64,000 nucleotides of DNA. Origin: Edaphochlamys debaryana. Its lineage: Eukaryota; Chlorophyta; Chlorophyceae; Chlamydomonadales. Within the stretch, counting starts at the first letter, position 1. The number at the start of each line of letters is the position of its first letter. Location: NCBI GenBank assembly GCA_016858145.1, contig JAEHOE010000149.1:124001-188000 (forward strand), read 5' to 3'. Shown here piece by piece: positions 26,601-37,389 of this stretch. The position numbers were made by a program, and so were the translations under genes. The notes beneath the pieces are model-generated. The model did no database searches. It saw only the letters and a list, made by a program, of their open reading frames with translations, and was not told where the DNA came from.

Positions 26601-29600
26601 GCCGGGCCGTCTGGACGCCTTCTGCCGAAACTCAGAGGCCCTGAAACGCTATGGTGGTTACTTTCAACCGGTGACGTACGGCCTGGGCGCCATTGTGGTC
26701 ATCCAGGAGCCAGCGGCGGGTGGCGTCCGGACGTCCCCCTTTGGTCCGTTCACTGGCACGGTTGGAACTCCGACTCGTATCCTCATCGACGGCTCCAGCT
26801 TTGACAACAACACCGGGGGCTGCGGCTCGGCCCTTCTCGTGGGCTTCCGTAACCCGCAAACAAACTCCAGTTACTCTGTCTACGCGGGTGTGCCGGTGAG
26901 TGCGTGGATGGTTTGTGCCTGTGGTTTTCACAAGCTTCTTACTAGTGGTCGATCCCGCCCTGCCCTGTCTCTTCACAAATCACCTTTATTGCCATGTCAC
27001 TGGCTGGCAAGGCCTCGCACTGATCAGCATTCCCATGCATGCTGCATCCCCCCACGCAGGTCACCGTGTCATGGACCCAGTCTCGCCTCACCCAGAACAC
27101 CTTTGTGCGACCGGACCGTCGCCGCTTCAAGGAGCAAACCAGCCCCGTTCTGGTTGAGCTGGAGGACATCTACACGGAGCGGATTTCAAGCAACAGCTTG
27201 TGGGGCGACGCGCTTCTCCCACCTGTGGACATGGGCTTTGCAAACTGTGAGATTTCGGGAAACGTGGGCCGGGGTCAGTATAGAGAGCGAATCCTGTGCC
27301 CTGCCGTGGCGTTTGGGCAAGTTTACGTCGGTGACCTGACGTTTGTGGGCAGCCTGGCCGAGGGTAATGTTTACGGAATACTCACGGCTGCAAACAACGT
27401 TTCACGGGCCATCTTTGCCCACAGCCGCTTGATTGGAAACCAGGATTCCCTGTTCCTGATGGAAAATGTTGGGGAACTGCGATTTGAGGGCTGTGAGCTG
27501 AGCGGCCACTCGACGTCCTCGGATTTCCCACCCATTTACATTTCGAGCCAGGCAGGTTCACTAGTCTTCGCTTCCTCGCGTATTGAGAAAAACACTGTCA
27601 GTGCATCCTCATCTCCTGGCGCGTCTGTGCTATGGGTCCAGGCGCTGAGCAGCTTTGCAATGTCGAATACCGTTGTTTCAGACAACGTGCGCACGCCTAT
27701 ATTCCTTAGCAATACCAACGGATGCATCAATGAGGCCCTCATCGTCAACTCTACTCTTACAAATAATAACGGGGTCGTTAACACAGCCTACGGGAGCGGG
27801 GGCGTGCTGTACATACCCTGTGCACGCAATCTCACCCTCAACCGCTGCACGGTCCGCAACAATTCGGCCGGGACGGGTGGCGTGTTGTATGTGGGCAATG
27901 TAACGCAGCTAAACTTCGTCGACTCGGAGGTGGTTGGGAACCGGGCGGTTGTCGAAGGCGGTGTTGTGTACATCTACGGCCAGTCCACCTACTACCTCAA
28001 CACGACCACGTCGGTTGTTCTGTCTGGCGGCACATATGCCAACAACAGTGCTGGCACTTTGGGTGGATTCGTGAGCGGCGCGCTCGAGGGGTTTCTGCAA
28101 ACCACTTTCAATTTTCTGGTCTTGAATGTTTCCGGTGCTTTGGTTTACAATGTGAGCGCTGGCGAGTCGGGCGGTTTTCTTTCTGGAAGCGCTATAACAA
28201 GCATTACCGTCGTCGGGTCTAGTCTGCTGAATTGCAGCGCTGGTCTGTCGGGCGGGGTCATCTCGGCTGCATTAAGTGTCGACTCTCTTACCATCACGGG
28301 CGGTTCTCGAGTGGAGGGTAGCCGTGCCAGGGCGTACGGTGGAGTCATGTACTCGCCGTCACGCCTGCCCCTGCTTCGTGTGGCGGGCAACTCGTCTCTA
28401 TCCTTCAATGCCGCCGGGGACAGAGGCGGCGCACTCTACACGGAGGGAGATGTGGGTTTCGTCGCCCTCGAGAGCGGTGAGCCGAGCATTGGATTGCCTA
28501 CAAGGCGCTTCACGAGCTTCGGGCAGAGATCAGCCATTACTTGCTATATGATACCCCAACTCTTGCTAGCTGTGCTCTGCTGCTAGCTGACCATCCCTGT
28601 GTCCCTTGTGCCTGCCAGGGGCGCGTGCTGTGGGTAACTCTGCCGGCCTGGCGGGTGGGCTGCTCTATGCGGGCAAGGGCGTCGACAGCTTCCGCGCAAC
28701 CAGCGGGGCTCAGGTCTCCGCAAACCGAGCCACCCTCGGCGGTGCGCTCTACGCTACGGTGGGCATCGCCTCACTGACGGTGGAGGAGGGCGCTGCGCTG
28801 AGCGGCAACCGGGCGGCCAGCGACGGCGGAGCAGTGTACGCCGGCGGCTCCATAACGGAGCTTCGGCTCTCTGGAGGCAGCCTGCTAAATAATACGGCGG
28901 TGGACCGAGGTGGCGCTGTCTTTGCAGCGGCAATACTCAATGCCACGGCCTCAGGTTGCGTCATTACCGGAAACACTGCGAGCAACGGCGGCGCCATCTT
29001 CACAGTCGCTCTAGGACAGCTCTCCCTGACCGGCTGCTCCCTGGTTGGGAACGCCGCGGTTCAGGACGGCGGCTTCCTGCACAGCCCCGCCCCCGCCTTC
29101 TCCCGGTGGCGGCTCGCGGACACCCTCGCAGCCAACAACACGGCCGGCCGGAACGGAGGCGTGGCGTTCGTTGAGTCGGGCGGGGAGGGAGGCGGCAGCG
29201 CAGCGGATGACCCGCCTGCCGCCGTCCTTCAGCTAACGAACGGCAGCACGCTGGCCGGTAACACGGCAGGAGGATCTGGCGGCGCTCTGGCGGTGGCGGC
29301 TGGCGACAGCATCCGGCTGGAGGGCGGCAGCTTTGAGGGCAATGCGGCCTACGGCGGAGGCGGCGGCGCTGTGGCGGCTCTGGCACCCGCTGTCCCCCGT
29401 GCAAGCGGGGCACGGCTGTGGGTGGAGGGCGCAAGCTTCGGAGGAAACCTGGCCCCTACAGGAAGCGGCGGCGCAGTGCTGGCGGCCGCGGGCTCTGTCG
29501 TACAGCTGTATGGCTGTGAGCTGTACGACAATGCGGCGGCAGTTGATGGCGGTGCAGTAGCCTGCTCGGCGGCTGACGGCGTGTTGCTACAGAGCTGTAC

Positions 29601-32600
29601 CCTTACCGGGAACCTGGCTCTCGGCTCTGGCGGCGGGCTCAGCGCCGCTGGGTGCGGCGTGGTGGGGCTGAATGCGTCGGCCCTGAGGGGCAACGTGGCG
29701 ACCCGGGGAGGAGCGCTGGGCGTCAGCCAGGCCCCAGCAGAGCTCAATGCCTCATCAACGTCCTCTCGGCTCTTGTGGGTTGCGTCCAGCACCCTCGAGG
29801 ACAACCTGGCGGCCCGGGCCTCTCCGCCGCCGGCCTCTGGCGCCCCCAACGGCTACGGCGGTGCGGTGTTTGCGGAGCACGGCTCCGCGCACGTGCTGCT
29901 GGCCGGCACACGCCTGGCCGGCAACGCTGCCTGGCTGGGCGCGGACGTGGCGAGCACACAACGGTGTGGAGCCGCGGGCCCGGGAAACTCCTCTTCGGCC
30001 GATGTTACGGCCGCAGCAGCTCTCGAGGGCCTGGCGGCTCAGCTTGCTGAGGGCGCAGTGTCCTTGACCTCACTGCAGCAAGCGGCAGGGTCATGGCCTG
30101 GCCTGGACACGTGCTCCCTGCTCATTCTCACGTCGAGCGGCGTTGCGCGTCGACAAGCTACTGAGGACACCAGTGCTTCAACACCGCCAGCAGCACCGCC
30201 CTCCCTCAACAGCACGCTCACACTGCAGTCATACGCAGCCCTGCGAGCCTCACTGCCGCCTCTCGTATCGGCCCCCAGCCTGGCGCCACCCGAGGCCCCA
30301 GCCGCAGCCGCGTGGGTGGCTTTCCCGGCGGAGCTGCCCTTACGGCTGCGCTGCTTGGGAGGCGATGGGACTGGTCCCAACCAAGCAGCTGGCGACAGCA
30401 AGAACGCCACCACGGGTAAGCATCTGCCAAGCTAGACGAGCGCTAGAGCCGCAGCGCAGAGGGTTAGCTTGCTTGTATCTGCCACCTGCAGGTTCCTACG
30501 GGGCAATGACTTGTCAGGTTGTCGTTTGACGCAGTGTCGGAGGGAGTTGCAATCATCGCTCGCTCAAGTCCCTGAGAGCTGCAGTTAATTCCCATCCGCG
30601 CAGGCTTATCTGGCTGCGGCTCTACCTCGTCGATTGGCGGTTCGGGGTGGCGGCTTGAGTCGCCGCCTGCGGAGCTGAAGGCTTACTGTGCGGAATCTGG
30701 GTCGAGGGCGGCGTGCAGCGGTGCAGTGCTGCGAGCCAAGACGGGAATGCCATGGGTGCTATCAGCTCGCCTTTATGATGCGTCCGGCCTTCCCGTATCA
30801 TCAGGTGGGCAGCTAGCGTTCAGCTTGGGGCCTGGCCGTGGCTTTTGTTTCCCCAAGGCATCCATGGCGTGCGCACAGTGCTTGTATTTTGCAGCAGAAT
30901 TTCTAGCCATCTTGGGGCAAGCAAACTTACAACCTTGATCAAAACTAGTAGTGTCGTCCCATACTGGCCGGCCCCCTCTCCCGCAGTACCTGGACAAAAC
31001 TACCGCGTTTTCTTGGAGCTCAGGGTCAGGGCTGGCTCCATGTCCCCAGGCCCAGGCCCAGCGGGCCCAGGGTCGGCGCTCGCCTGCCTCCCAGCGCTAG
31101 GCGGCTCTGCAGCCTGTGACTCAGCCTCCGCCATTGCGGCCGCCGCCTCGAGTGCCGGCACGTCCATCCCTGTGCGGACCGATGGACTGGTGGAGTGGCG
31201 GGACCTGACCGTGACTGGCTGGCCGGGAGAGTACGAGATAACGCTGAGGACGGAGGGGCCGACGCAGGTGAGGCATACTGCACGGTGAAACTTTCAGCAT
31301 TCAGCCAATCACCGTACTGGCATGGCCTGTGAGGTCTTGGAGGCCTTACTCAGTCACCTTGCTGATTGGGTCAGGAGCGTCTCACACTTCGGCCCGCCCC
31401 GTGTCTTCCCGCCCTGCCCCGCCCCTGCAGGTCCCACCGCTCGTGGTGCCTCTGGAGCTCTCTGGGTGCGAGGCCGGGGAGGCGGTGGCGGTGGATGCAG
31501 CGTCGCTGGCCCTGCCCTTCCCGCCCGCTGATGGCAGCACCTGCGCGGTGTGCCCTCGGCGCCAAGTGGGGATACTGCCAGACGCTCGCTCGCCGCTCGG
31601 GGCGTGGGCGCTGGCGGCAGTTGCAGCCAATAGCTCAGTTGCCGCTTTGGAGCTGCCGCCTCAGCAGCGTCAGGAGCTGGAGCAGACCGCGGCGCTCTGC
31701 AGTCCCTGTCCGTCAGATACCATCTGCCCCGGTGGCTCACTGGTGGTGCCACCCCCGGGCCGCTGGCATTCGGCCGCGAAGAGCCTCAGCCTGCACGACT
31801 GCCCCAACCCGGACGCCTGTTCAGGCCTGAGCAGCGTAGGGGCCGCTGCGCTACGCTTTTACCCGGCCTCCGCCACCGCAGCCCTCAGCGGTACACTGAC
31901 CCTTCTGGGATCCCTGGAGGATCGAGCCTTGCTGCTGGCGGTGTGCCAGGACCAAGCCATTCAGCTCACGCGCAGCTCAGCAGCCCTGGCGCCTTCTGCG
32001 GCTGCCAACAGCAGCACAGCCGCAGCCCCCACGCCGCCTCCCTGCGTGCTGGGCGGTGTGCCCCCCAGCGACCCCCGCAGCTACGTTCAGCTGCAGTGCG
32101 CCGAGGGGTACACGGGCAACCTGTGCGCCGCCTGCCAGCCGGGCTACTCCCTGAGCACGGACTTCGAGTGTGACTCGTGCCCCAACTTGACGAGGACCCT
32201 CGGTATCGGCATCTTTACCCTCCTCGTCAGCGCCGTCTTCGTAGTGGCTACAACGGTCGTGAACCTGGGAGAGGAAGACGAGAATGGCGAGGCTGCCAGC
32301 GACATCATCAAGGTCAGGACAACTCGTTCGCGTTGTGCAATCGGCTTTACCCGCCTTGCAATGTTAGTTGCTTGAAGTGGAGGGTTTTGCGTCGGCGGGT
32401 GACCTCCATAATTGACCCCAATCTAAAGCTAGCGCCCTGAAGGCCATGTGACAGCCAGGTTCTTCCATCCTTTGCCCCCATGCAGATCCTTGTCGTACAC
32501 ATGCAGTACTTCATCATCATTGCGCGGCTTGAGTGAGTGCACGGGACCGGGATCAGACTGATTCGGTTACAGAAACGCCATGCACTAACCGCCAACCCGA

Positions 32601-35178
32601 CAGCCAGTGTAACTTGACGCCTGACTCCTTCCGCTGCCCGCTTGCCCTCGTCCAGTATCAACAAACCTTCTACCATGCGTCCCCTGACGGTGAGTCACCG
32701 CAAGCGTTTCGGCCTGCCCCCGTGTGTGTAGAAGCCTGACAGGAGGGATGCGCTTGCATCGTGCTACCGCTCAACGGGCAGCCCAAATAAATCGCCCTTA
32801 CACTCTCTCGTGCCTGTGCTTTCTTACGTCTCCCCAGGCCGCGCTGGCGACGGTCACTGGAGCCGAGAACATCTTCTCCTTTAGCGCCTCCTGCCTGACC
32901 CCCACGGCGGAGAGCGGGCAGCAGGCGCTGGTGTCCCTCCTCAGCGCCATCATCTCCCCCATGCTCGTCACAGCAGGCGCGCTTCTGCTGTGGGCGATCC
33001 GCTACTGGTGCTTCAACCGGGCCGTGATGCGCCGATCCCGAGTCTTGGCGCGGTCCAACCACGCTTCCAGTCAGAGCAGCAGCCGCGGCGGGCGCAGCAC
33101 GCCGGCAGGCCGCTTCAGCTTCGTGCCGTCGACGCAAAGGTTCGGCTCCAGGGACATTCTGACGGCCGCCGAGGAGGTGGTGACACTGGAGGGGAAACGG
33201 TCGAAGGAGCTGCAGGAGGCTGGGCCGGAGGCGGGCGCAGACGGCGGTTTGGAGCCGCAACAGCACCTCTCCCAGCGCCACTCCCGCAAGTCCTCCGCGG
33301 CCCGCCGGCTGGCGTCCGCCCTGCAAATCCGTGCGCTGGCAGAGAGCAGCGCCTCCATCGGCGCTGGCCTGACTCATGCGGACCAGACGCTCTCGCTTCC
33401 CCGCCAGCTGGGCATTGTGACCATGATTGCGGTCTTCATGCTGTACCCTGCGTGGGCAGCGGCGGGCTTCAGCGTCTTCTCCTGCTATGTGATTGACTCA
33501 GGCGGTCAGGGAGCCTTGTCTCAGCAGGAGCAGGTGGGTTCGAACCAACGTTCGAGGGCTCGCCCGGGGTTTGGATTGAATGGTGGACAGAATACCTGAA
33601 GCCATGCGAGCCCTTCCCGCATGCCTGCGAGTTGCCTTGATTGCTTGCCCATTCCATTTTCCGTCCCATGCAGGCTACCCACCGCTGGGGCTACTGGGCT
33701 CGCGACATGAACCAGGAGTGCTACGTGGGGGTTCACGCCGGCCTGTACGTGCCCCTGGGGGTGGTGACGCTGCTGCTCTTCTGCCTGGGGCCGCCGGTGA
33801 TCTGTTTCACGGTCATGTGGAGGGTACGGCACCGCCTGAAGGACCATCACGTCATGCGTCTGTACGGATACATGTACAACCGGTACCGGTGCGTTATGCG
33901 CGCGATCTAAAGGCAGATAGCATCAAAGCTGGGCTTTGCAACCGTACGAGGACAGTACAAGATGTGCATGTTCCTGCGTGCGCCTTGGGAATCCTTGCTT
34001 GCGGCTGCTAACCGCCCCTCCCTTGTCCCGTGCTCCCCCAGGCGGCACGTGTGCTGGTGGGACGCGTCGGTTCAGCTTCAGGTGCGTGGGGGCCGGGATG
34101 CAGGGCGGCGGATTTGGAAAGGGCCGCTTGCCATAGGTCATGCTGGTAGTAGGCAGGAAATTCGACCCTCTGTGTGACCCCTCCCCCCTCAGACCCTGGC
34201 GCTTGTGGCGGTGGAGGTGTTTGGGCGGGGGCTCATCGTGCAGTACCAGGTGGGCGGGCCCGAGGGCTGAAGGGGGTTGAAGGAGTGTACGGGGGGCTAC
34301 CACGTGCGACTGCATGCGGTACGACAGCATGCGAACAGGAAATGTTTGAAGCCTGCAAGTTTTGTTCATTCGCTGTCGTCACCAATTGCAACTGCCGACC
34401 CTGCCCCTCCCCAGGCACTTCTCCTTCTGGCCCTCCTGCTTGCAGTCGGCAGCATCAATGTCCTGGTAGCTCCCCTCAGCTCCATAATGCTGCGCCGACT
34501 GGAGTTTTCGTCGCTCATGACCCTGGGGCTCACCATCACGCTATCGCTCTACTTTTGCGTCGGTGACAGCGGCTTTGCGGATGCGCCAGAGGGGGTAAGC
34601 GTGCTTGGAATGCTGGGCGGACTGAAAAGGCAGAGCTAGTTGTCTGGGCGGCGTTGTCGGCTGTCGTTGCCAGAAGCAACTGGCGGTGCCTCGTTGTAAA
34701 CCCTTGCCGCCTCCTGGCTGGCTCCCTGCATCGTTCCTCCCACCCACAGACCGGCGTGGCGGTGGTGATCCTGTTCCTCAACCTCGCCCTCATCGCCGCC
34801 TTCGCCGCCTGCCTGCTGAGGCGCGTGTGGCCCAGTCTGGGCTGGGAACCGCCGAGGTCCTCCTGCGGCTGGCTGCCCAGCTGGTGCGGCCGACGGCGGG
34901 GAAGCTCAAAGGAGGTGGCGGCCGACCCACATCAGCAGCACTCAGCCTTCAGCCGCCCGTACCTCGCGCCAGATCCAACCATGCCAGTCATGAAGGCCAC
35001 AAAACGCGGCAGCTGTGATGGCGAAAGGCCAGTAGTAAGCGAGGTAGCTGGCAAAGGCTGCGAGGAGTTTACGGATAACGCCGCTGGTGCCCGAGATCAT
35101 TCGCAGCCTATGGTGGCCGTGGAGGTGGGGACGGCGGCGGGGTCTGCCGCCGGTAGCAGCAGCCCGGCAAGCGCCTAG
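23631..35178 (+). CDS. gene B: SRCR / Pro-rich / beta-helix multipass membrane receptor-like protein, 20 exons
   Basis: Exons: 23631-23730, 24370-24443, 24610-24641, 24962-25036, 25235-25349, 25549-25672, 25814-26895, 27060-28476, 28619-30415, 30604-30804, 30987-31267, 31431-32312, 32486-32532, 32656-32689, 32838-33533, 33674-33888, 34042-34081, 34193-34249, 34415-34594, 34750-35178. Phases agree (7878 nt, 2625 residues). Exon 1 is a signal peptide (MWRSFLWAVVVGVVV). Exons 2-6 (residues about 34-173) encode an SRCR domain with six cysteines (GSVC, VACR, VRC, HEC, TDC, LQC), the group A pattern. A polyproline/SP linker follows (about 176-208). Exons 7-9 form the beta-helix with GGA[IVL] and FxxN repeats. 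Exon 12 carries WHSAAKS, CPNPDAC and GYTGNLCAAC, a Cys-rich stalk. From about residue 2030 there are seven to eight hydrophobic segments, with a basic Ser-rich loop (RKSSAARR) and the block DMNQECY. The role is inferred to be surface recognition or adhesion; the ligand is unknown. Confidence 0.87.
24370..25672 (+). other. SRCR domain of gene B (five exons)
   Basis: Five exons of 74, 32, 75, 115 and 124 nt (phases 1-0-2-2-0-1) encode the scavenger-receptor Cys-rich fold. Landmarks in order are NALRLL, IYHGGQWGSVC, LTGW, VACRQMGL, DRVRCD, HECDFAGWGVTDC and a terminal Cys. The first Cys of GSVC is created by splicing (TG|C). Established family knowledge: group A SRCR domains have six cysteines and span more than one exon, as here. 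SRCR domains bind proteins or polyanionic ligands at the cell surface or in secreted proteins. Confidence 0.88.
25468..25672 (+). repeat. intron 5/exon 6 block shared with the truncated copy
   Basis: The end of intron 5 (AGCGCACAGCGGACAATCCT onward) and nearly all of exon 6 match 38968-39150 almost base for base, including the intronic CTCTCGTTACCCCCCGCGCC stretch. Gene C has a more diverged version at 43080-43247. Identity in a non-coding tract argues for recent duplication or conversion, not selection on the protein alone. Confidence 0.85.
29153..30023 (+). repeat. near-identical tract shared by genes B and C (copy in B)
   Basis: This 871-bp part of exon 9 matches 47047-47917 at a constant offset of 17894. 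The only mismatch I see is at 29305 (A here, G in C; Asp against Gly). Identity stops sharply on both sides: GGAACGG against GCCACGG upstream, and CTCGAGGGC against CTTGAGGGT downstream. Confidence 0.9.
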
Positions 35179-37389
35179 CTCCTGCAACAATGCCTGAGCT
35201 AGAAATGCTCAGACTAGAGGCAGCTTGATGTTCTGGGATCCACCGGTCATTTCAACTGAAGCGTAACAGTGCCGAAGGTCAGATTGGGTTTAAGGCTTGA
35301 CTGGCCGCAGCCGTAGCGCAGCAGTCCAGCAAGCCTTTAGCTTTACCTCATGACAAGTAAAAGTACCTACGCCCACATTGCTCATATAGATTACTGTGGG
35401 TTAGTCATGGGTATTTGGGGAACGGCGGGTGAATGGAGCTGAGGCGGCTCAAGGTGCTCTGCCGGTGCTCTGCCGGCTGACCGGCCGCACTGAACAGCAA
35501 GTGTCCGCCTTGGTCCTGGTGATCAGACCCGGCGGGCTGAGCTCTCCGTCACTTCTGTGAAGGGGAGTTCGCGTGGCTAGACGATGGGGGTAGTGGAAGG
35601 ACGGAGGGCATGCATGGGCCCCATTTGTCCTGCCATGGTGCGTGTGCACGCACCGGTTAGGTTCACGCCCACAGCGGTTTAGGTAGACGGTTACGAGGGG
35701 GCATGGAGTTTGTCAACCCCACACAGCAGGTTGCAGGGGCGCGGCATTGCTTCCTAGAAGCTGGTTCTGGTCATATAAATCATAGGGATTCTTTGCTTTG
35801 TCTGCTTGCCTGTGGTCGGTATGGCCGTGGGATAGCGAGCGGCTGTTCCCAAGGTTTGCTTGCTCAAAATAAAGGTCGCAGGGTAGCTGCGGTGCATCTG
35901 CTAGATACTTGTACGAACGCGAGCAGGTCCTCCATGACGGCTGGTTGGCAGCAATGGCGGGGTCTTTCGGTGGATGGTAGTTTACTCGAGTGCAGGATGA
36001 ATGTATACTAGCCGTCTTCAAGCGCATGCTATACTGCAAGAGTCCTTTAATCCCTCGTCGTTAACCATTCTCCAGCTGGGCTTTTGACCAAGACATCGTA
36101 CGTCCATCCATTGTGGCCTTTGCCCCGCTGTGTTCTGCGGTCGCTGCTCAGGGCATAAGCAAGGGCGATGAGCGCATGGCAGTTCGACGGCGCGGCAAGG
36201 GACTTCGTTCCCTGCTCAACTGAGCAAAAGAATGATAGGCGCGTATTTGTTGACATACTATCCAGAGAAGTTGCTCTGTAAAGACGTGTGTCTGTCCCTC
36301 ATGAAGGGCTTTCCAAACACCTCAAGGCCACGCAGGCAGCACTGGAGCCGCGCACTCAGTTACTACGCCCACAGCGCGAAGCGTAAAGCGGGGGTTAGCG
36401 CCCCTGACCGGCACATCAGGGCTTGCTTCTGCCTCCAGCGTACACCTCAGCCATATTGCCCTACCCTATTGATCCCTTGCTCTGTCCAAAAGGCGGTAGG
36501 CGACGGCATGGGTTAGGTTGTGTTGCAAAGGGGGTCGGAGGGGCTGTCCTCGCACGCAGGGGCCCTGCAGGGGCGGCAGGGCGTGGTGCATCAATGCAAG
36601 TGCGGTTGTTGTGCGTGGGCCTCCATGACAGGGGTGGGAGCAGGGCGTGCACGGGAGGCCTCCTCAGCGCACACGGGGACCTTGAGTACCCAGACCCCGG
36701 GTCCTGACTGCATGACTTGAGAGCTTCCCGTGAAAGGCATGACATCATGCTTGCAGGAATCAGATCATGAAATGAGCCTGTACCCAGTGGTGCCAGCTGC
36801 CAAGGCGTCGGGGCCGACCGGTGCGGCCCCCCGCACGCGAGGGCAGCTGGGGGCAGCCAGCCAGCGACGCATCAGCTCTGCTCAGCGCAATTTTGCCACT
36901 GTTTAACGAATTATTAAAGGCAGATCGCTATCATCGACAGAGGCATACTCCTGGTTGCGTTCGGTTGGCGGGCCTGGGCGGGCCTGGCGAGTGCCGGTTG
37001 GCATCAGTGCATCAATGGCTCGGGTGCATGAATGGCCAACACCAGGCCATGCATAGCCCTGCGCTCCCCTTGCAGAGCAAACAGCCAGCGCGGAGTGCAA
37101 ATTTAAGCAATGGTGCTCTTGGCGCTGACTGTTGTCACCAGGCACTCCGAGCTGAGGGGGTCCGATGGGGTCAGGAGGGGGGCGAGGGTTGGTTGCGCAC
37201 GGCGGATGCGTGCCATCCCCGATCCACGCGAAGGGGGGACGCGCCTTAAGAGCCATACGTAATTGCACATATACACATAGCACGCTCTCATAGTTCATAT
37301 ATACAAAGGAGCTGGCCATGCGCGGCTTGCAAAGTGCCGACTGCTCTGCCCCAAAACTGTGGGAGTGAATTAGGGTATTGTTTGCAAGT
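35179..37389. other. intergenic region between gene B and the truncated copy
   Basis: No gene is supported. It should hold the 3' UTR of gene B and the promoter of B'. The first TGTAA I find on the plus strand is at 36277-36281, about 1.1 kb past the stop, so the poly(A) site of gene B is uncertain. A short direct repeat (GGTGCTCTGCC twice) lies near 35453-35475. Confidence 0.5.
36277..36281 (+). terminator. possible TGTAA poly(A) signal for gene B
   Basis: TGTAA is the usual volvocine polyadenylation signal. This is the first plus-strand copy I find after the gene B stop, but it is about 1.1 kb away, longer than typical 3' UTRs. It may be a chance occurrence. Confidence 0.2.

Noticed and set aside
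29349..29849. 166-codon minus-strand open frame inside exon 9 of gene B, repeated identically in gene C
   Set aside because: It is the antisense shadow of GC-rich coding sequence. Its conservation follows from the shared 871-bp tract.
28606..30435. Bacterial or chlamydial Pmp gene inserted by contamination or transfer
   Set aside because: The beta-helix region is flanked by in-phase introns, shares codon use with its neighbours, and is joined to a eukaryotic SRCR domain. Pmp-like repeats are known from algae.
35179..37389. Search for tRNA, rRNA or other structured RNA in the intergenic gaps
   Set aside because: No cloverleaf with T-loop GTTCRANNC in proper spacing, and no rRNA-like conserved stretch, was seen in this or the other gaps.
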